Assembly: GCF_029813775.1 (NCBI RefSeq)
Contig: NZ_JARVKW010000042.1
Location: 1-56,053 of the forward strand
DNA from: Streptomyces sp. DH24
GTDB lineage: Bacteria; Actinomycetota; Actinomycetes; Streptomycetales; Streptomycetaceae
Direction of reading: 5' to 3'
DNA length: 56,053 nt
Shown: positions 1 through 8,308 of the stretch, piece by piece
How the letters are laid out: every line of letters starts with the position of its first letter
Position numbering within the stretch: the stretch's first letter is position 1
Notes under the pieces: model-generated
Database searches by the model: none
What the model was told of the DNA's origin: nothing
Seen by the model: the letters and a program-made list of their open reading frames with translations, nothing else
Translations under genes and position numbers: made by a program

Positions 1-337
1 CTCCAGCCTTCCACCGCGCTGCGCGCGGCAAACGGGCCTCCGGCCCGTGCGGCAGCAGGGGAAGGGGGTTGTGCGGCTTGGGGAGGAACGTGACGATGAG
101 CCAGAGGGCGGCTTCGGAGAGAAGAAGCCCGAGGGTGCTCCCGTCCCGGAACTGTGGAGGGCCCGGGTTGGGTGCTCAGATCTGTGCTTCAAAATGGCTT
201 CCGGATCGAATCTGGATCACGTCTTACCTGCCGCCTCCGCCTCACACGGCTCCCGCAGACCACTGAACTGCGCAGCATCCGGTGCTCCTGCTCGCTTCTT
301 GCAGTCACGGGCTATGGCCCTGGGCGGTAATCGACCG
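1..337. other. No gene recognised; small GC hairpin
   Basis: I see no convincing coding sequence here; the open frames are high-GC shadows. A 7-bp perfect hairpin, ACGGGCC-TCC-GGCCCGT at 32-48, could be a terminator for a unit outside the window, but it has no T-run. Confidence 0.3.
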
Positions 338-1483
338 TCAGAGCATCGCGTATGGCTGGGGTTTGGGCTTGTAGCCGGGTGGCTGAGGGCAGCCGCGCAT
401 GTCTTCTGGCGTGATCCAGGGCAGGTGGTGGTGGGCGTTGCTGAGTGGCCACACGGTCGGTGGCGGTGGTCTTCTGCGCGTGTTCTTGCGCCGCTTGGGG
501 CGTGGTGGCTGGGGCGGGCGCAGTTTCAGTTGCTCTGCGAAGTCGGTCAGGTAGGGCAGTCCTGTGGGCTCGTAGGGATCGGTGAACAGCTTGTCGCTGC
601 TGGTGCCGGTGGCCAGGAGATGAGTGAACGCAGCAACCCAGAGAAGAGCCCGTGCCCAGGCGGGCACGGGGTGGGTCATGCAGCCCTGGCGGACGTTGTG
701 GCGATCGTGGAGCGTCACCGTGCTGCCGTCCAGGGCGGCATCCCGTACCCGGGCGGTGGAGAGCTGGCTGGTCGAGGCGGCCGTGAAACAGGCGGTGGCG
801 AGCTCGGCCGCGAGATAAGGATGGGCGGTGCCGGCATGAAGGCGCCGGGCGACCTCCTGCTCGGTCAGCGCGGGTATCGCGGGAGGCGTGAAGCCGCGCT
901 CGCTCGCCAGGGGGGCGGCACACGTGCAGGCCGGGCTGTCCTCCCAGGACATCAGCGTGGTCAGGGCCGGCAGGCTGATCCACCGCCGTCGCAGCACGTT
1001 GGCCGTGGGCTCGTCGTCTGGAGATTCCTGCTGGGAGAACACCGCTTCGGCGTCGGGCACGGTGTGCTGCGTGCGGGCCAGGGTGCGCTCCAGTGTCCGC
1101 GGGAGCGTCCGCTGGTGGCAGACGAGGGCGAGGCGTACCCCGGTGCGGGAGCGCAGCGCGATCAGCTCGGCGAGGCAACGCTGGTGGAGGAGGTGGACGC
1201 GCAGGACGGTCAGGTGGGTGACGGGGCCGGCGAGAGTCCAGGCCGCGCACAGTGTCCATGCGGGGCGGGGATCGGAGGCGGGGTAGGCGGTCAGAGGGGC
1301 GGGTTTGCCGAGGGCGGCAAGGATGTCGCAGGCCAGGGTGAAAGTGGAGTCGGTTGCGGGGGTGGGATGGACGGTGATGCGTCCGCCTGACGGGTCGTGC
1401 GCGGCCAGGGCCGCGCGAGTGTGGGTGACGTCGTCGGGGTCCAAGACCAGTGTGACGGGCGGCGGATGGGGGCAGGCCAGCAT
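338..1483 (-). CDS. Hypothetical protein downstream of the transposition ATPase
   Basis: This 381-residue protein starts 7 bp after the ATPase pseudogene stop, so it is the third gene of the transposition module. I cannot assign a family. The N-terminal part has no clear motif. The middle contains C/H-containing segments (near SWEDSPACTCA), and the C-terminal third is basic and proline-rich (KRRKNTRRRPPPP). Its position, after a Mu-type transposase and an AAA ATPase, is where TniQ-like or target-selection proteins sit in Tn7/Tn5053-type elements, but no zinc-finger TniQ signature is evident. The frame itself is intact, unlike its two partners. Confidence 0.55.
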   Translation of the reverse strand: MLACPHPPPVTLVLDPDDVTHTRAALAAHDPSGGRITVHPTPATDSTFTLACDILAALGKPAPLTAYPASDPRPAWTLCAAWTLAGPVTHLTVLRVHLLHQRCLAELIALRSRTGVRLALVCHQRTLPRTLERTLARTQHTVPDAEAVFSQQESPDDEPTANVLRRRWISLPALTTLMSWEDSPACTCAAPLASERGFTPPAIPALTEQEVARRLHAGTAHPYLAAELATACFTAASTSQLSTARVRDAALDGSTVTLHDRHNVRQGCMTHPVPAWARALLWVAAFTHLLATGTSSDKLFTDPYEPTGLPYLTDFAEQLKLRPPQPPRPKRRKNTRRRPPPPTVWPLSNAHHHLPWITPEDMRGCPQPPGYKPKPQPYAML

Positions 1484-1490
1484 GTTCGTC

Positions 1491-2273
1491 TCACGCGGCC
1501 TGGCGGGTGCTGAGTTTGCTGTAGGCCCAGCGCAGCAGTTCCTCGTCCACCTGCTCGCGGCCGCTTTCTTTCATCTCGGTGACGAGGTGATGGGTGATCT
1601 TCGCCCAGGCGCGGAAGTTCCCGTGCGCGGCTTCCTGGTCGCAGACCGCGATCAGTTCGGCCTCAGCGTCGGCCCATACAGGGTGGAAGGCGGGGATGAC
1701 GGTGAGGACCTCGTCCAGGGGCATGCGGCCGATCTCCTGCCAGGCGTACACGCGGGACTCGAGCATCGGCTCGCTCTGCAGCATCTCGAAACAGCCGTTG
1801 CCGCCGGTGAACACGATGGTGAGGTCGGATGAGGTGTCGTCCCACAGATAGCGCAGGTACTCGAAACACAGCTTCGACAGCCACTGCGCTTCGTCGCACA
1901 CCAGCACCCGCGGCTCCTCCAGCGCACCGCGCAGCATCCGGTCGAACTCGATCGCATGTGACAGCGGACAGCCCGGCAGGCCCAGGGCGTGGAACAGTTC
2001 GTGCCGCAGGTCCCAGGTGGAAGGGCGGGCCCGGAACTGAATCCGGCGGGTCAGTGTCGGTGCGAGTTCGCGCAGGGAGGCGTTCACTGCGAACGACTTC
2101 CCGTTGCCGGCTTACCCGTAGACGCAGATCATCGCCTTCCCCTCGATCGCCGCCCGGATGTTCTCCCGCGCCGCCAGCAGCGCCCGTATGGAGACGATCT
2201 GGGCGCCGGGCAGGCGCATGAAGTGGTCTTCCCGCTCCCCGGGCAAACGCCCCTTGCGTTCGGCGGTAGCCAT
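1491..2273 (-). pseudogene. TniB/MuB-like AAA ATPase with nonsense codon in Walker A
   Basis: Reading from the ATG at 2273, the protein MATAERKGRLPG... runs in frame to position 53. It then meets TAA at 2112-2114 and continues open to 1491 (about 260 residues in total). The stop falls inside the P-loop: ...ICVYG-stop-AGNGKS. A Walker B-like segment (RVLVCDEAQ) and a sensor-like IVFTGGN follow. The family is the transposon ATPase that recruits the transposase to its target (TniB/MuB). One base change (for example GAA, CAA or AAA to TAA) explains the break. A reinitiating product from the GTG at 2087 would lack the P-loop and should be inactive. It lies 6 bp downstream of the transposase. Confidence 0.8.
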
Positions 2274-2279
2274 CTGGTG

Positions 2280-3330
2280 TCACTCCTCGGTGTGCGAAGC
2301 AGGTGCGGTGCCAGTTGCATCGCCCGACACCGAGGGCCGCGGCACGGGACCCGGGCGCAGCCCGGCGGCGGTGGAGGGACGCGGGCGGGCCCAGTCGGCA
2401 GGCGGGTCCCGGGGCGGGATCAGGTCCGGCAGCGCCCGGCCCGCCAGATCGGTCTCCTTCGCGCGGGCGATCTCCGCCCGGGCCTGCTGCCCGGTGACCG
2501 TCCGCCGCGGACGAGGAACATCCGGTGTAGTGGTGGCCGTGTAGCGGGCGCGGCGCAGCTTCTCCGCCGCCTTCAAGTCGGCCCTCAACGCACGGGCCTT
2601 CTTCTCCCTGACCGCGCTGAGCTCTCTGCGCTGCTCGAGCGTCGCTTCCTCTGCCAGATGGGCGGTCCCCAGATGACGGTCCGGATGCTCGCAGAGAAGA
2701 CCTCGACCTGGCCGTCGTGGTGCGGCAAATAGCGAAGCCGCACGCGTGTACCAACGTGCCCGACCATCCACGGAGCGATGTAGAACCGGCGCCGCCACCT
2801 GACCCCGCTCGTCGAAATTTTCCGCACCCTGCCGTCGTCCTCCAGGGAGAAGAACGCCAGTTGCTCCTCGGGCACGTCCTCCACCGGGGTCGGATCCGCC
2901 TCCCATGCCGCCATCGGGGTCAGCCCCGACGCAAGGACCGAGGGCCGGTGCCCGGTGTTCCACCAGCGCACCCAGCCCAGCAGCGCTTCGACGAAGTCCG
3001 CGAAGGACAGCAGATCGCCCACCTCGTCGGGGCGATGAACACCCACAGGCCGGGCGCGGCGGGTGTAACCGGGAAGCGAGACCAGGAACATTTCCTCCAC
3101 CGCGCTGTTCAGCGCCTCGATGGTGCCCTTGCGGTAGGGCGTTACGCCGGCAGATCCTCCACCGGCACCGCGAAAGCGCCCAACGCACGCCCCGCCGTCC
3201 GGCGCAAGAACTCCTTGCCCCGGTCCACCCGCACCCGGCCAGGCAGCCCACCGAAGGGACCGTAGGGACCAGCACGGCTGATCCCCGCACGCAACACCGC
3301 CAACACCGCATCCCGCGCAGGCTCATGCGT
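2280..3330 (-). pseudogene. Mu-type (TniA-like) DDE transposase, truncated and frameshifted
   Basis: The catalytic core is visible in three frames. The first reads ...LTHEPARDAVLAVLRAGI...GPYGPFGGLP..RVDRGKEFL and holds the second Asp. It breaks at VEDLPA-stop (3142), and the next frame continues PYRKGTIEALNSAVEEMF, holding the catalytic Glu. The Mu-type C-terminal domain (FYIAPWMVGHVGTRVRLRYLP...GQVEVFSAS) then shifts again near 2660 into AHLAEEATLEQRRELSAVREKKARALRADLKAAEKL. The N-terminal half, with the HTH and first Asp, is absent upstream of about 3330. The protein is therefore dead by truncation plus two frameshifts. The gene order transposase-ATPase-unknown is that of Mu/Tn7/Tn5053-type elements. 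Confidence 0.75.
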
Positions 3331-3690
3331 CAGCAACCGTGCCAGCACGCGACCCCAACTGGCTCCAACGCCGCCAACGCCAACACGACGGCCACGCATA
3401 GCCCCAAGACGACCAACCGCCATCCGCACTCCCGGAGACCGAGCCACGGCGGGACGGCAGGCTAGCGGCTCGCCGCAGAACCCCAGAGGCAGCACACCCA
3501 CCAGGAAACGCGGACGGCAGACCAGCCCGAGGGCTCAACGAGCAACCAACCAACAACATGCCTACAGACACCGCAAAGATCGACAGCACCGAAACCGCAA
3601 ACCCGTCACCACACACACGGCAGCAACGTCAGCAGATACCCGCAGATCAAACACTTGACCAGCAGCAAATCCAACTGGCACCCATGCGGC
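3331..3690. other. No gene recognised; junction region
   Basis: This stretch lies between the broken 5' side of the transposase and the molybdopterin oxidoreductase scrap. It is less G-rich and more A/C-rich than its surroundings. It may include one end of the transposon, but I could not identify terminal repeats or a target duplication. Confidence 0.35.
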
Positions 3691-3692
3691 CA

Positions 3693-4060
3693 TCAACTGA
3701 CAAAACCGTGCAGCCCATTACGGATGGTCGGTACGGAATGGCGGTGCTGGGTGAGGCCCATCGCCCAGCAGACGACGATCTTCTCGGCGGCCAGCACGTC
3801 CCGGAACGACTCCTCGATCTCCTGCACCGAGAGGCCTGTGGCTTCCAGGGTGTCGTCCCAGGACGTCTTGCGGGTCTGCTCGGCGAAGGCTTCGAAGCGG
3901 TGGGTGTGCGCGGTGATGAAGTCGCTGTCGAGGACCGTGCCCGGAGCGGTGTCCTCTGCTTCGAGGAGCATCCGGTTGAAGGCCTGGAACAGGGCTTGGT
4001 CGCCGCCGAGCCTGATCTGCAGGAACCGGTCGGACAGCTGGGTGCCGCCGCCGACCACAG
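3693..4060 (-). pseudogene. Internal fragment of FdhF-type molybdopterin oxidoreductase
   Basis: About 120 residues resemble the middle of the large molybdopterin oxidoreductase alpha subunits annotated as FdhA/FdhF-like in actinobacteria: FLQIRLGGDQALFQAFNRMLLEAE, then HTHRFEAFAEQTRKTSWDDTLEATGL, then VVCWAMGLTQHRHSVPTIRN. Full proteins are roughly 700-770 residues. Both ends are missing here, with no start or FeS/active-site N-terminus and no C-terminus. It sits just downstream of the Rieske oxygenase gene and is probably a recombination scar, not an active gene. Confidence 0.7.
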
Positions 4061-4125
4061 CCGGTGCCGGACGGAGCAGGGACGTGGCTCTCCGCCCGGC
4101 ACCGCCGCCGGCTCACTCCTGGTGA

Positions 4126-5259
4126 CTACTGGGGCAGTTGGGTGCCCAGCCGCTCCTGAACCCACTCGTGGAACTCGCCGATGTGGTGCTCGCTCGGCAC
4201 CAGGACGCCGCCCTTGGCGTACAGCCTTGAGTTCATCGCGGGCTGGCAGCGCTCGCAGGCGTCGAAGTCCTGCCGGTTGACCCGGTCGAACAGTTCCACG
4301 GACCGGCTGACGTCCTTGCCGCTCTCGACCACGTGCGGCAGGTACAGCCAGTCACATTCCACGATCGTCCGGTCGACCGCCACGGGGTACATCCGGTGGA
4401 AGATCACGTGGTCGGGGACCAGGTTGATGAACACCTGGGGCCGCACCGTGATCGCGTAGTAGCGGCGGTCCTGTTCCTCGGAGACCGTGGGGATGCGGTC
4501 CAGGCCTTCGGAGCCGTCGACGGTGAAGCCCTGGACGTCCTCGCCGAACTCCGCGCCGTGGCCCACGTAGTACTGCGCCGCATAGCCGTCGGCGAACTCG
4601 GGGAGGACCTCGGTGAGTTCGGGGTGGATCGTCGCGCAGTGGTAGCACTCCATGAAGTTCTCGATGATCAGCTTCCAGTTCGCCTTCACGTCGTAGACGA
4701 TGCGCTTGCCGACCTCGAGATCCTCGATCCCGTACCGCTCGATGGACTCCACGTCTCCCAGACGGTCCACCACGTCCGCGATCACCGACTGCTCGAACGG
4801 GGGCGGGTTCTCGGCCAGGCACACCCACACGTAGCCCAGCCACTCGTGCACCGCCACGCTCGCCAGGCCGTACTCGGTCCGGCCGACGTCCGGCATCTTC
4901 GTCAGGTTCGGGGCCGCGACGAGCTTGCCCTCGAGGTCGTAGGTCCAGGCGTGGTACGGGCACTGGAACGCGCGCTTCACCTCGCCGGACTCCTCCGTGC
5001 ACAGCTTCGCGCCCCGGTGCCGGCACACGTTGAAGTAGGCACGGACGGACTTGTCCCGCGCCCGGGTCACCAGGATGCTCTCACGCCCGACGTCCACGGT
5101 CTTGAAGGCACCGGGCTTCGCCAGCTCCGACGAGCGTGCCACGCAGAACCACATGGCCTCGAAGATGCGCTCCTGCTCCAGGCGGAAGATCGCCGGGTCC
5201 GTGTAGTGGTCACCGGGGAGGGTCGCGATCAGGCTCTCCGGAAGGTCGGTCGTAGTCAT
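4126..5259 (-). CDS. gbcA: Rieske non-haem iron oxygenase, GbcA-like glycine betaine demethylase
   Basis: The 377-residue protein is an aromatic-ring-hydroxylating-dioxygenase alpha-type subunit. The Rieske [2Fe-2S] ligands are C79-R-H81 and C100-P-Y-H103. The mononuclear iron site is NFMECYHCATIHPE, with H207 and H212. In GbcA/stachydrine-demethylase-type enzymes this fold oxidatively N-demethylates quaternary amines, releasing formaldehyde. Adjacent dimethylglycine oxidase and sarcosine oxidase genes point to glycine betaine to dimethylglycine. No GbcB-type reductase lies beside it; electrons probably come from the ferredoxin/reductase pairs at 19.6-23.7 kb. It follows the orphan soxG by 66 bp and probably shares the promoter near 6211-6246. 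Carnitine or another betaine remains possible as substrate. Confidence 0.75.
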   Translation of the reverse strand: MTTTDLPESLIATLPGDHYTDPAIFRLEQERIFEAMWFCVARSSELAKPGAFKTVDVGRESILVTRARDKSVRAYFNVCRHRGAKLCTEESGEVKRAFQCPYHAWTYDLEGKLVAAPNLTKMPDVGRTEYGLASVAVHEWLGYVWVCLAENPPPFEQSVIADVVDRLGDVESIERYGIEDLEVGKRIVYDVKANWKLIIENFMECYHCATIHPELTEVLPEFADGYAAQYYVGHGAEFGEDVQGFTVDGSEGLDRIPTVSEEQDRRYYAITVRPQVFINLVPDHVIFHRMYPVAVDRTIVECDWLYLPHVVESGKDVSRSVELFDRVNRQDFDACERCQPAMNSRLYAKGGVLVPSEHHIGEFHEWVQERLGTQLPQ

Positions 5260-5325
5260 TGTTCACCTCGGGGGATGTGTCTTGGGCAGGTGGTTCGTGC
5301 CGACGGGAAGGAGGTCAGAGGCTTT

Positions 5326-5940
5326 TCAGCGCCCTTGGAGGGCGGGCCGCCCGAGGTACTCCGTGGCCGCGTCCAGGAGCCAAGCGGCGAGGTATCCGGA
5401 GTAGGAGGAGCGGACCAGCACCCAGAATCCGGGCTTGAGACCGTCACGGGCCACGATGACGACCTGGGCGCGGGCCAGTGTGGTCTGTGCGCAGTGGCCG
5501 ATCCCGAAGGCCCGCGGGTGCAGGTCGAGGGAACAGCCCTGTGCGAGGAGATCGCGGGAGAGGGGTCCGGCGACGAGCAGTGTGGTCCGCTGCGCGGAGA
5601 CGTCGACGACCGCCGAGGGCTCGTCGCCGATCGCGGTGCGCAGTCGCTCGGCCAGGTCGGTCGCCGTCGCCGGCCCGACGACGAGCCACTCGTCGGGGCC
5701 GAGCCACAGCACGGCCAGTTCGGCGCCCCGATTCACGGTGTTCGGTGACAGGGGCAGCGGCACTCCCAGAGCCAGGCCTGCCGCCTTGGCCGCCGGGCTC
5801 TTGGGGTCGAGCCGGACGGTGATCTGGGTGAGGAAGGGGAGTTCGGCCAGGCGCAGCGCTCCGCGCGAGTTCCGGGTCACGGCGGTGAAGCGATCGGCGG
5901 CGTGCGCCAGCGGACTGCGACGGGTCGTGGTGTGGGCCAT
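5326..5940 (-). CDS. soxG: Sarcosine oxidase gamma subunit, orphan paralogue
   Basis: This protein of 204 residues starts at the ATG at 5940, preceded by GGGAG about 10 bp upstream. It is a clear paralogue of the SoxG encoded at 7703-8308, sharing the blocks RRSPLAHAADR, LGPDEWLV, VDVSAQRTTL, LDLHPRAF, CAQTTLARAQV and WLLDAATE. SoxG is the small GcvT-like subunit of heterotetrameric sarcosine oxidase. This copy is paired with the Rieske oxygenase gene rather than with soxBDA. It may be a spare gamma subunit or may have acquired a role with the demethylase; the sequence does not decide. A longer frame starting at 5994 lacks family similarity at its N-terminus. Confidence 0.85.
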   Translation of the reverse strand: MAHTTTRRSPLAHAADRFTAVTRNSRGALRLAELPFLTQITVRLDPKSPAAKAAGLALGVPLPLSPNTVNRGAELAVLWLGPDEWLVVGPATATDLAERLRTAIGDEPSAVVDVSAQRTTLLVAGPLSRDLLAQGCSLDLHPRAFGIGHCAQTTLARAQVVIVARDGLKPGFWVLVRSSYSGYLAAWLLDAATEYLGRPALQGR

Positions 5941-6210
5941 CGGGGCGGGCTCCCTCGGAGGTCGTGGAGAACTGGGCTGAGGCCTGTCCGGCACATCCGG
6001 CCGGCTCCAGGCAGCGGTGCTGTGTCAGCGCGGGCGGACGGGCCCGGCGCGCCCGGCTGTGCGGCGCAGGAGGGTGTCGAAGCCGGGACGACCGCCCTGC
6101 CTCAGGCGTCCGGCACCGCTCTCGGGTTGCCCGGGAAGGCCGGCGCCCGGAAGGTGAGGATTCATCACAGAGCTCCCTAACGCCCACGGGAGAGACCGAA
6201 TCCCCGAGAA

Positions 6211-6246
6211 GTTGTTTCATACGCAACCCGCATCGGGGAACGCAAC
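6211..6246. promoter_or_regulatory. Tandem IclR-type operator upstream of soxG1-gbcA
   Basis: Two 17-bp units lie at 19-bp pitch: GTTGTTTCATACGCAAC (6211-6227) and GCATCGGGGAACGCAAC (6230-6246). They match GTTGC-N7-GCAAC, with the right arm perfect in both. They lie about 270 bp upstream of the soxG1 start. The regulator is inferred, not shown. Confidence 0.7.
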
Positions 6247-6412
6247 AAACAGTGCAGTCCCTCCGGACCGCTGTCAAGAGGTCGACGCAAGACCAGGACG
6301 CACACCTGCGCCGCAAGCGGAGGTGATGGCGCCCGAGGGGGCCGACGCGCCAACTCGCAGCGAACGAACGTCAGGAAAGCCCCTTGACCGCAGGCTGCTG
6401 CGAGCCGAGTAT

Positions 6413-6448
6413 GTTGCGTATCAGTCTCACTGTTGCGTAATGCGCACT
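6413..6448. promoter_or_regulatory. Tandem IclR-type operator upstream of purU
   Basis: Units GTTGCGTATCAGTCTCA (6413-6429) and GTTGCGTAATGCGCACT (6432-6448) lie at 19-bp pitch. Here the left arm GTTGC is perfect in both units, so the element is orientated opposite to the one at 6211, as expected for a divergent promoter. It ends 4 bp before the purU ribosome binding site. Confidence 0.7.
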
Positions 6449-6462
6449 ACCTGGAGGGCTCA

Positions 6463-7335
6463 GTGTCTCTTCGACCCCCACCCGACAGCGAGTTCGTCCT
6501 CACCCTCTCCTGCCCCGACCAGGCCGGCCTCGTCCACGCCGTCACCAGCTTCCTCGTCGAGCGCTCCGGGAACATCCAGGAGAGCCAGCAGTTCGACGAC
6601 CGGCTCCAAGGCCGTTTCTTCATGCGTGTGCACTTCGAGGTCTCGGATCCGGGCACGACACTGGAGGATCTGCGCGCCGGCTTCGCCCCGGTGGCGGAGG
6701 CCTACCGGATCTCCTGGCAGCTGCGCCACGCGGCGACTCCGACCCGCACGCTGATCATGGTGTCCAAGTTCGGTCACTGCCTGAACGACCTGCTCTTCCG
6801 CTGGAGCATCGGCGCGCTGGACATCGAGGTGCCCGCGATCGTCTCCAACCACCGGGAATTCGAACCGCTCGCGGAGCGCCACGGGATCCCGTTCCACCAC
6901 GTCCCGGTGACTCCGCAGACGAAGACCGAGGCAGAGGCACGTCTGCTGGAACTCGTCGACGAACTCGACGTCGACCTCGTCGTCCTCGCCCGCTACATGC
7001 AGATCCTCTCCGACGACCTGTGCAAGCGTCTCGAAGGCCGGGCCATCAACATCCACCACTCGTTCCTGCCGAGCTTCAAGGGCGCACGACCGTACGCCCA
7101 GGCACACGAACGGGGCGTCAAGCTCATCGGCGCCACGGCGCACTACGTCACCCCGGATCTCGACGAGGGACCCATCATCGAACAGGACGTCGTCCGCGTG
7201 GACCACTCGCAGAGCCCGGAGAATCTGGTCGCCCTGGGACGCGACGTCGAAGCCCAGGTCCTCGCCCGCGCCGTGGAATGGCACAGCCGGAGCCGGATCA
7301 TGATCAATGGCAACCGCACGGTCGTCTTCCGCTGA
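6463..7335 (+). CDS. purU: Formyltetrahydrofolate deformylase
   Basis: PurU hydrolyses 10-formyl-THF to formate and THF, which recycles THF when C1 units from methyl-group oxidation accumulate. The 290-residue product has an N-terminal ACT domain (FVLTLSCPDQAGLVHAVTSFL...) and a formyltransferase-like C-terminal domain. The catalytic segment INIHHSFLPSFKGARPY is near residue 198 and the Asp loop is TPDLDEGPII. I chose the GTG at 6463, preceded by GGAGGG at 6453; an upstream in-frame TTG would read through the operator. It is transcribed divergently from soxG1-gbcA. The role in a betaine cluster follows from known THF-dependent demethylation by DMGO and SoxA. Confidence 0.93.
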   Translation: MSLRPPPDSEFVLTLSCPDQAGLVHAVTSFLVERSGNIQESQQFDDRLQGRFFMRVHFEVSDPGTTLEDLRAGFAPVAEAYRISWQLRHAATPTRTLIMVSKFGHCLNDLLFRWSIGALDIEVPAIVSNHREFEPLAERHGIPFHHVPVTPQTKTEAEARLLELVDELDVDLVVLARYMQILSDDLCKRLEGRAINIHHSFLPSFKGARPYAQAHERGVKLIGATAHYVTPDLDEGPIIEQDVVRVDHSQSPENLVALGRDVEAQVLARAVEWHSRSRIMINGNRTVVFR

Positions 7336-7360
7336 GCTGTCGACTCGCGAAGGAGTGACC

Positions 7361-7400
7361 CATGTAAAGGGCCGCCGCGTATGCGGCGGCCCTTTACATG
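7361..7400. terminator. Strong hairpin after purU
   Basis: A perfect 18-bp stem with a GTAT loop: CATGTAAAGGGCCGCCGC (7361-7378) pairs with 7383-7400. It starts 25 bp after the purU stop and is symmetrical, so it could terminate transcription from either side. Confidence 0.85.
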
Positions 7401-7593
7401 GGCGCGCACTGAAAGAGCGCAAGTCTGCCGGTGTGGAGCCCTCGGGGCCCTAGGCAAGCCGCACGCGGCCGGCCGGCCCACCGCCGCACGCGGCTCGCAG
7501 GCGAACCCAACCGCGGTCGGTCCCGCACGTCCCGCCGATCTGCCGGAGATCCGTCCGGCCCCTGCCAGGGACACCGAAACGCCAAAGGCAAAA

Positions 7594-7634
7594 GTTCCGG
7601 TGGTCCGCGTCGAGCCATTGCGGACCACCGGAAC
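7594..7634 (-). terminator. Hairpin downstream of soxG2
   Basis: A perfect 15-bp stem, GTTCCGGTGGTCCGC (7594-7608) with 7620-7634 and an 11-nt loop, lies 69 bp beyond the soxG2 stop in the direction of transcription. It is the likely end of the dmgO-folD-glyA-sox operon. Confidence 0.7.
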
Positions 7635-7702
7635 GAGCGGCGATCGGAGGTCAGGGGCTGGTCACCGATCGCACGACACTGCGGCAGGCGGGTCTGCCGG
7701 TC

Positions 7703-8308
7703 TCAGGCCCTCCATTCCGTGGCCGCGTCCAGCAGCCAGTCCGTCAGGTAGCCGGCGAAGGACGAACGTACCAGCACCCGGAACCCGCCCCCGGGCTCGT
7801 CCGGGGCGACCAGCACGACCTGTGCGCGGGCCAGGGTGGTCTGGGCACAGCGTCCGGCCCGGAAGGCACGCGGGTGCAAATCCAACGGGCAGCCGTGGGC
7901 CAACAGGTCACGGGCGCGTGGCCCCGAGACGACGAGGGTGGTGCGCTGCGCGGAGACGTCGGTGACGGAGACCGGTTCGTCGCCGCCGGCCTCCCGGATC
8001 CGGCTCTCCAGATCCTGACGACTGCCGGGCGGTCCGAGCACCAGCCACTCGTCGGGGCCCAGCGACAGGACGGACAGGTTCCCGGCGCGGACGACGGTGT
8101 CGGGCTCGGCGGGCAGTTGGAGGCCCAGTGCCAGTCCGACGGCGTCCGCTGCCGCTCCCTTGGGGTCGAGCCGGACGTCGATCTGGGTGAGCAGGGGCAG
8201 TTCGGACAGTTCCAGGGCTCCGCCGGTGTCTCGGCCGACGGCGGCCAGGCGGTCCGCCGCGTGCGCCAGTGGGCTGCGGCGGGCTGCCGGAAGAACGGCG
8301 TCAGCCAT
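7703..8308 (-). CDS. soxG: Sarcosine oxidase gamma subunit
   Basis: The 201-residue SoxG is the last gene of the sarcosine oxidase operon. Its start at 8308 overlaps the end of the soxDA fusion by 8 nt, indicating translational coupling. Family blocks seen are LTQIDVRLDPKG, LGPDEWLVLGP, DVSAQRTTLVVSGP and CAQTTLARAQVV. SoxG is the small subunit of the alpha-beta-gamma-delta enzyme that oxidises sarcosine to glycine and passes the methyl carbon to THF. A second, separate soxG lies at 5326-5940. Confidence 0.93.
   Translation of the reverse strand: MADAVLPAARRSPLAHAADRLAAVGRDTGGALELSELPLLTQIDVRLDPKGAAADAVGLALGLQLPAEPDTVVRAGNLSVLSLGPDEWLVLGPPGSRQDLESRIREAGGDEPVSVTDVSAQRTTLVVSGPRARDLLAHGCPLDLHPRAFRAGRCAQTTLARAQVVLVAPDEPGGGFRVLVRSSFAGYLTDWLLDAATEWRA

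Noticed and set aside
47..1390. Plus-strand 447-codon frame at the left edge
   Set aside because: Glycine/arginine-rich shadow opposite the hypothetical gene of the transposition module; no motif.
2112..2114. Programmed recoding at the TAA in Walker A
   Set aside because: No recoding signal is evident, and the neighbouring transposase is broken in several places, so simple decay is more likely.
4333..5748. Plus-strand 471-codon frame opposite gbcA and soxG1
   Set aside because: It spans two real genes and their intergenic gap on the other strand and shows no motif, so it is a shadow.
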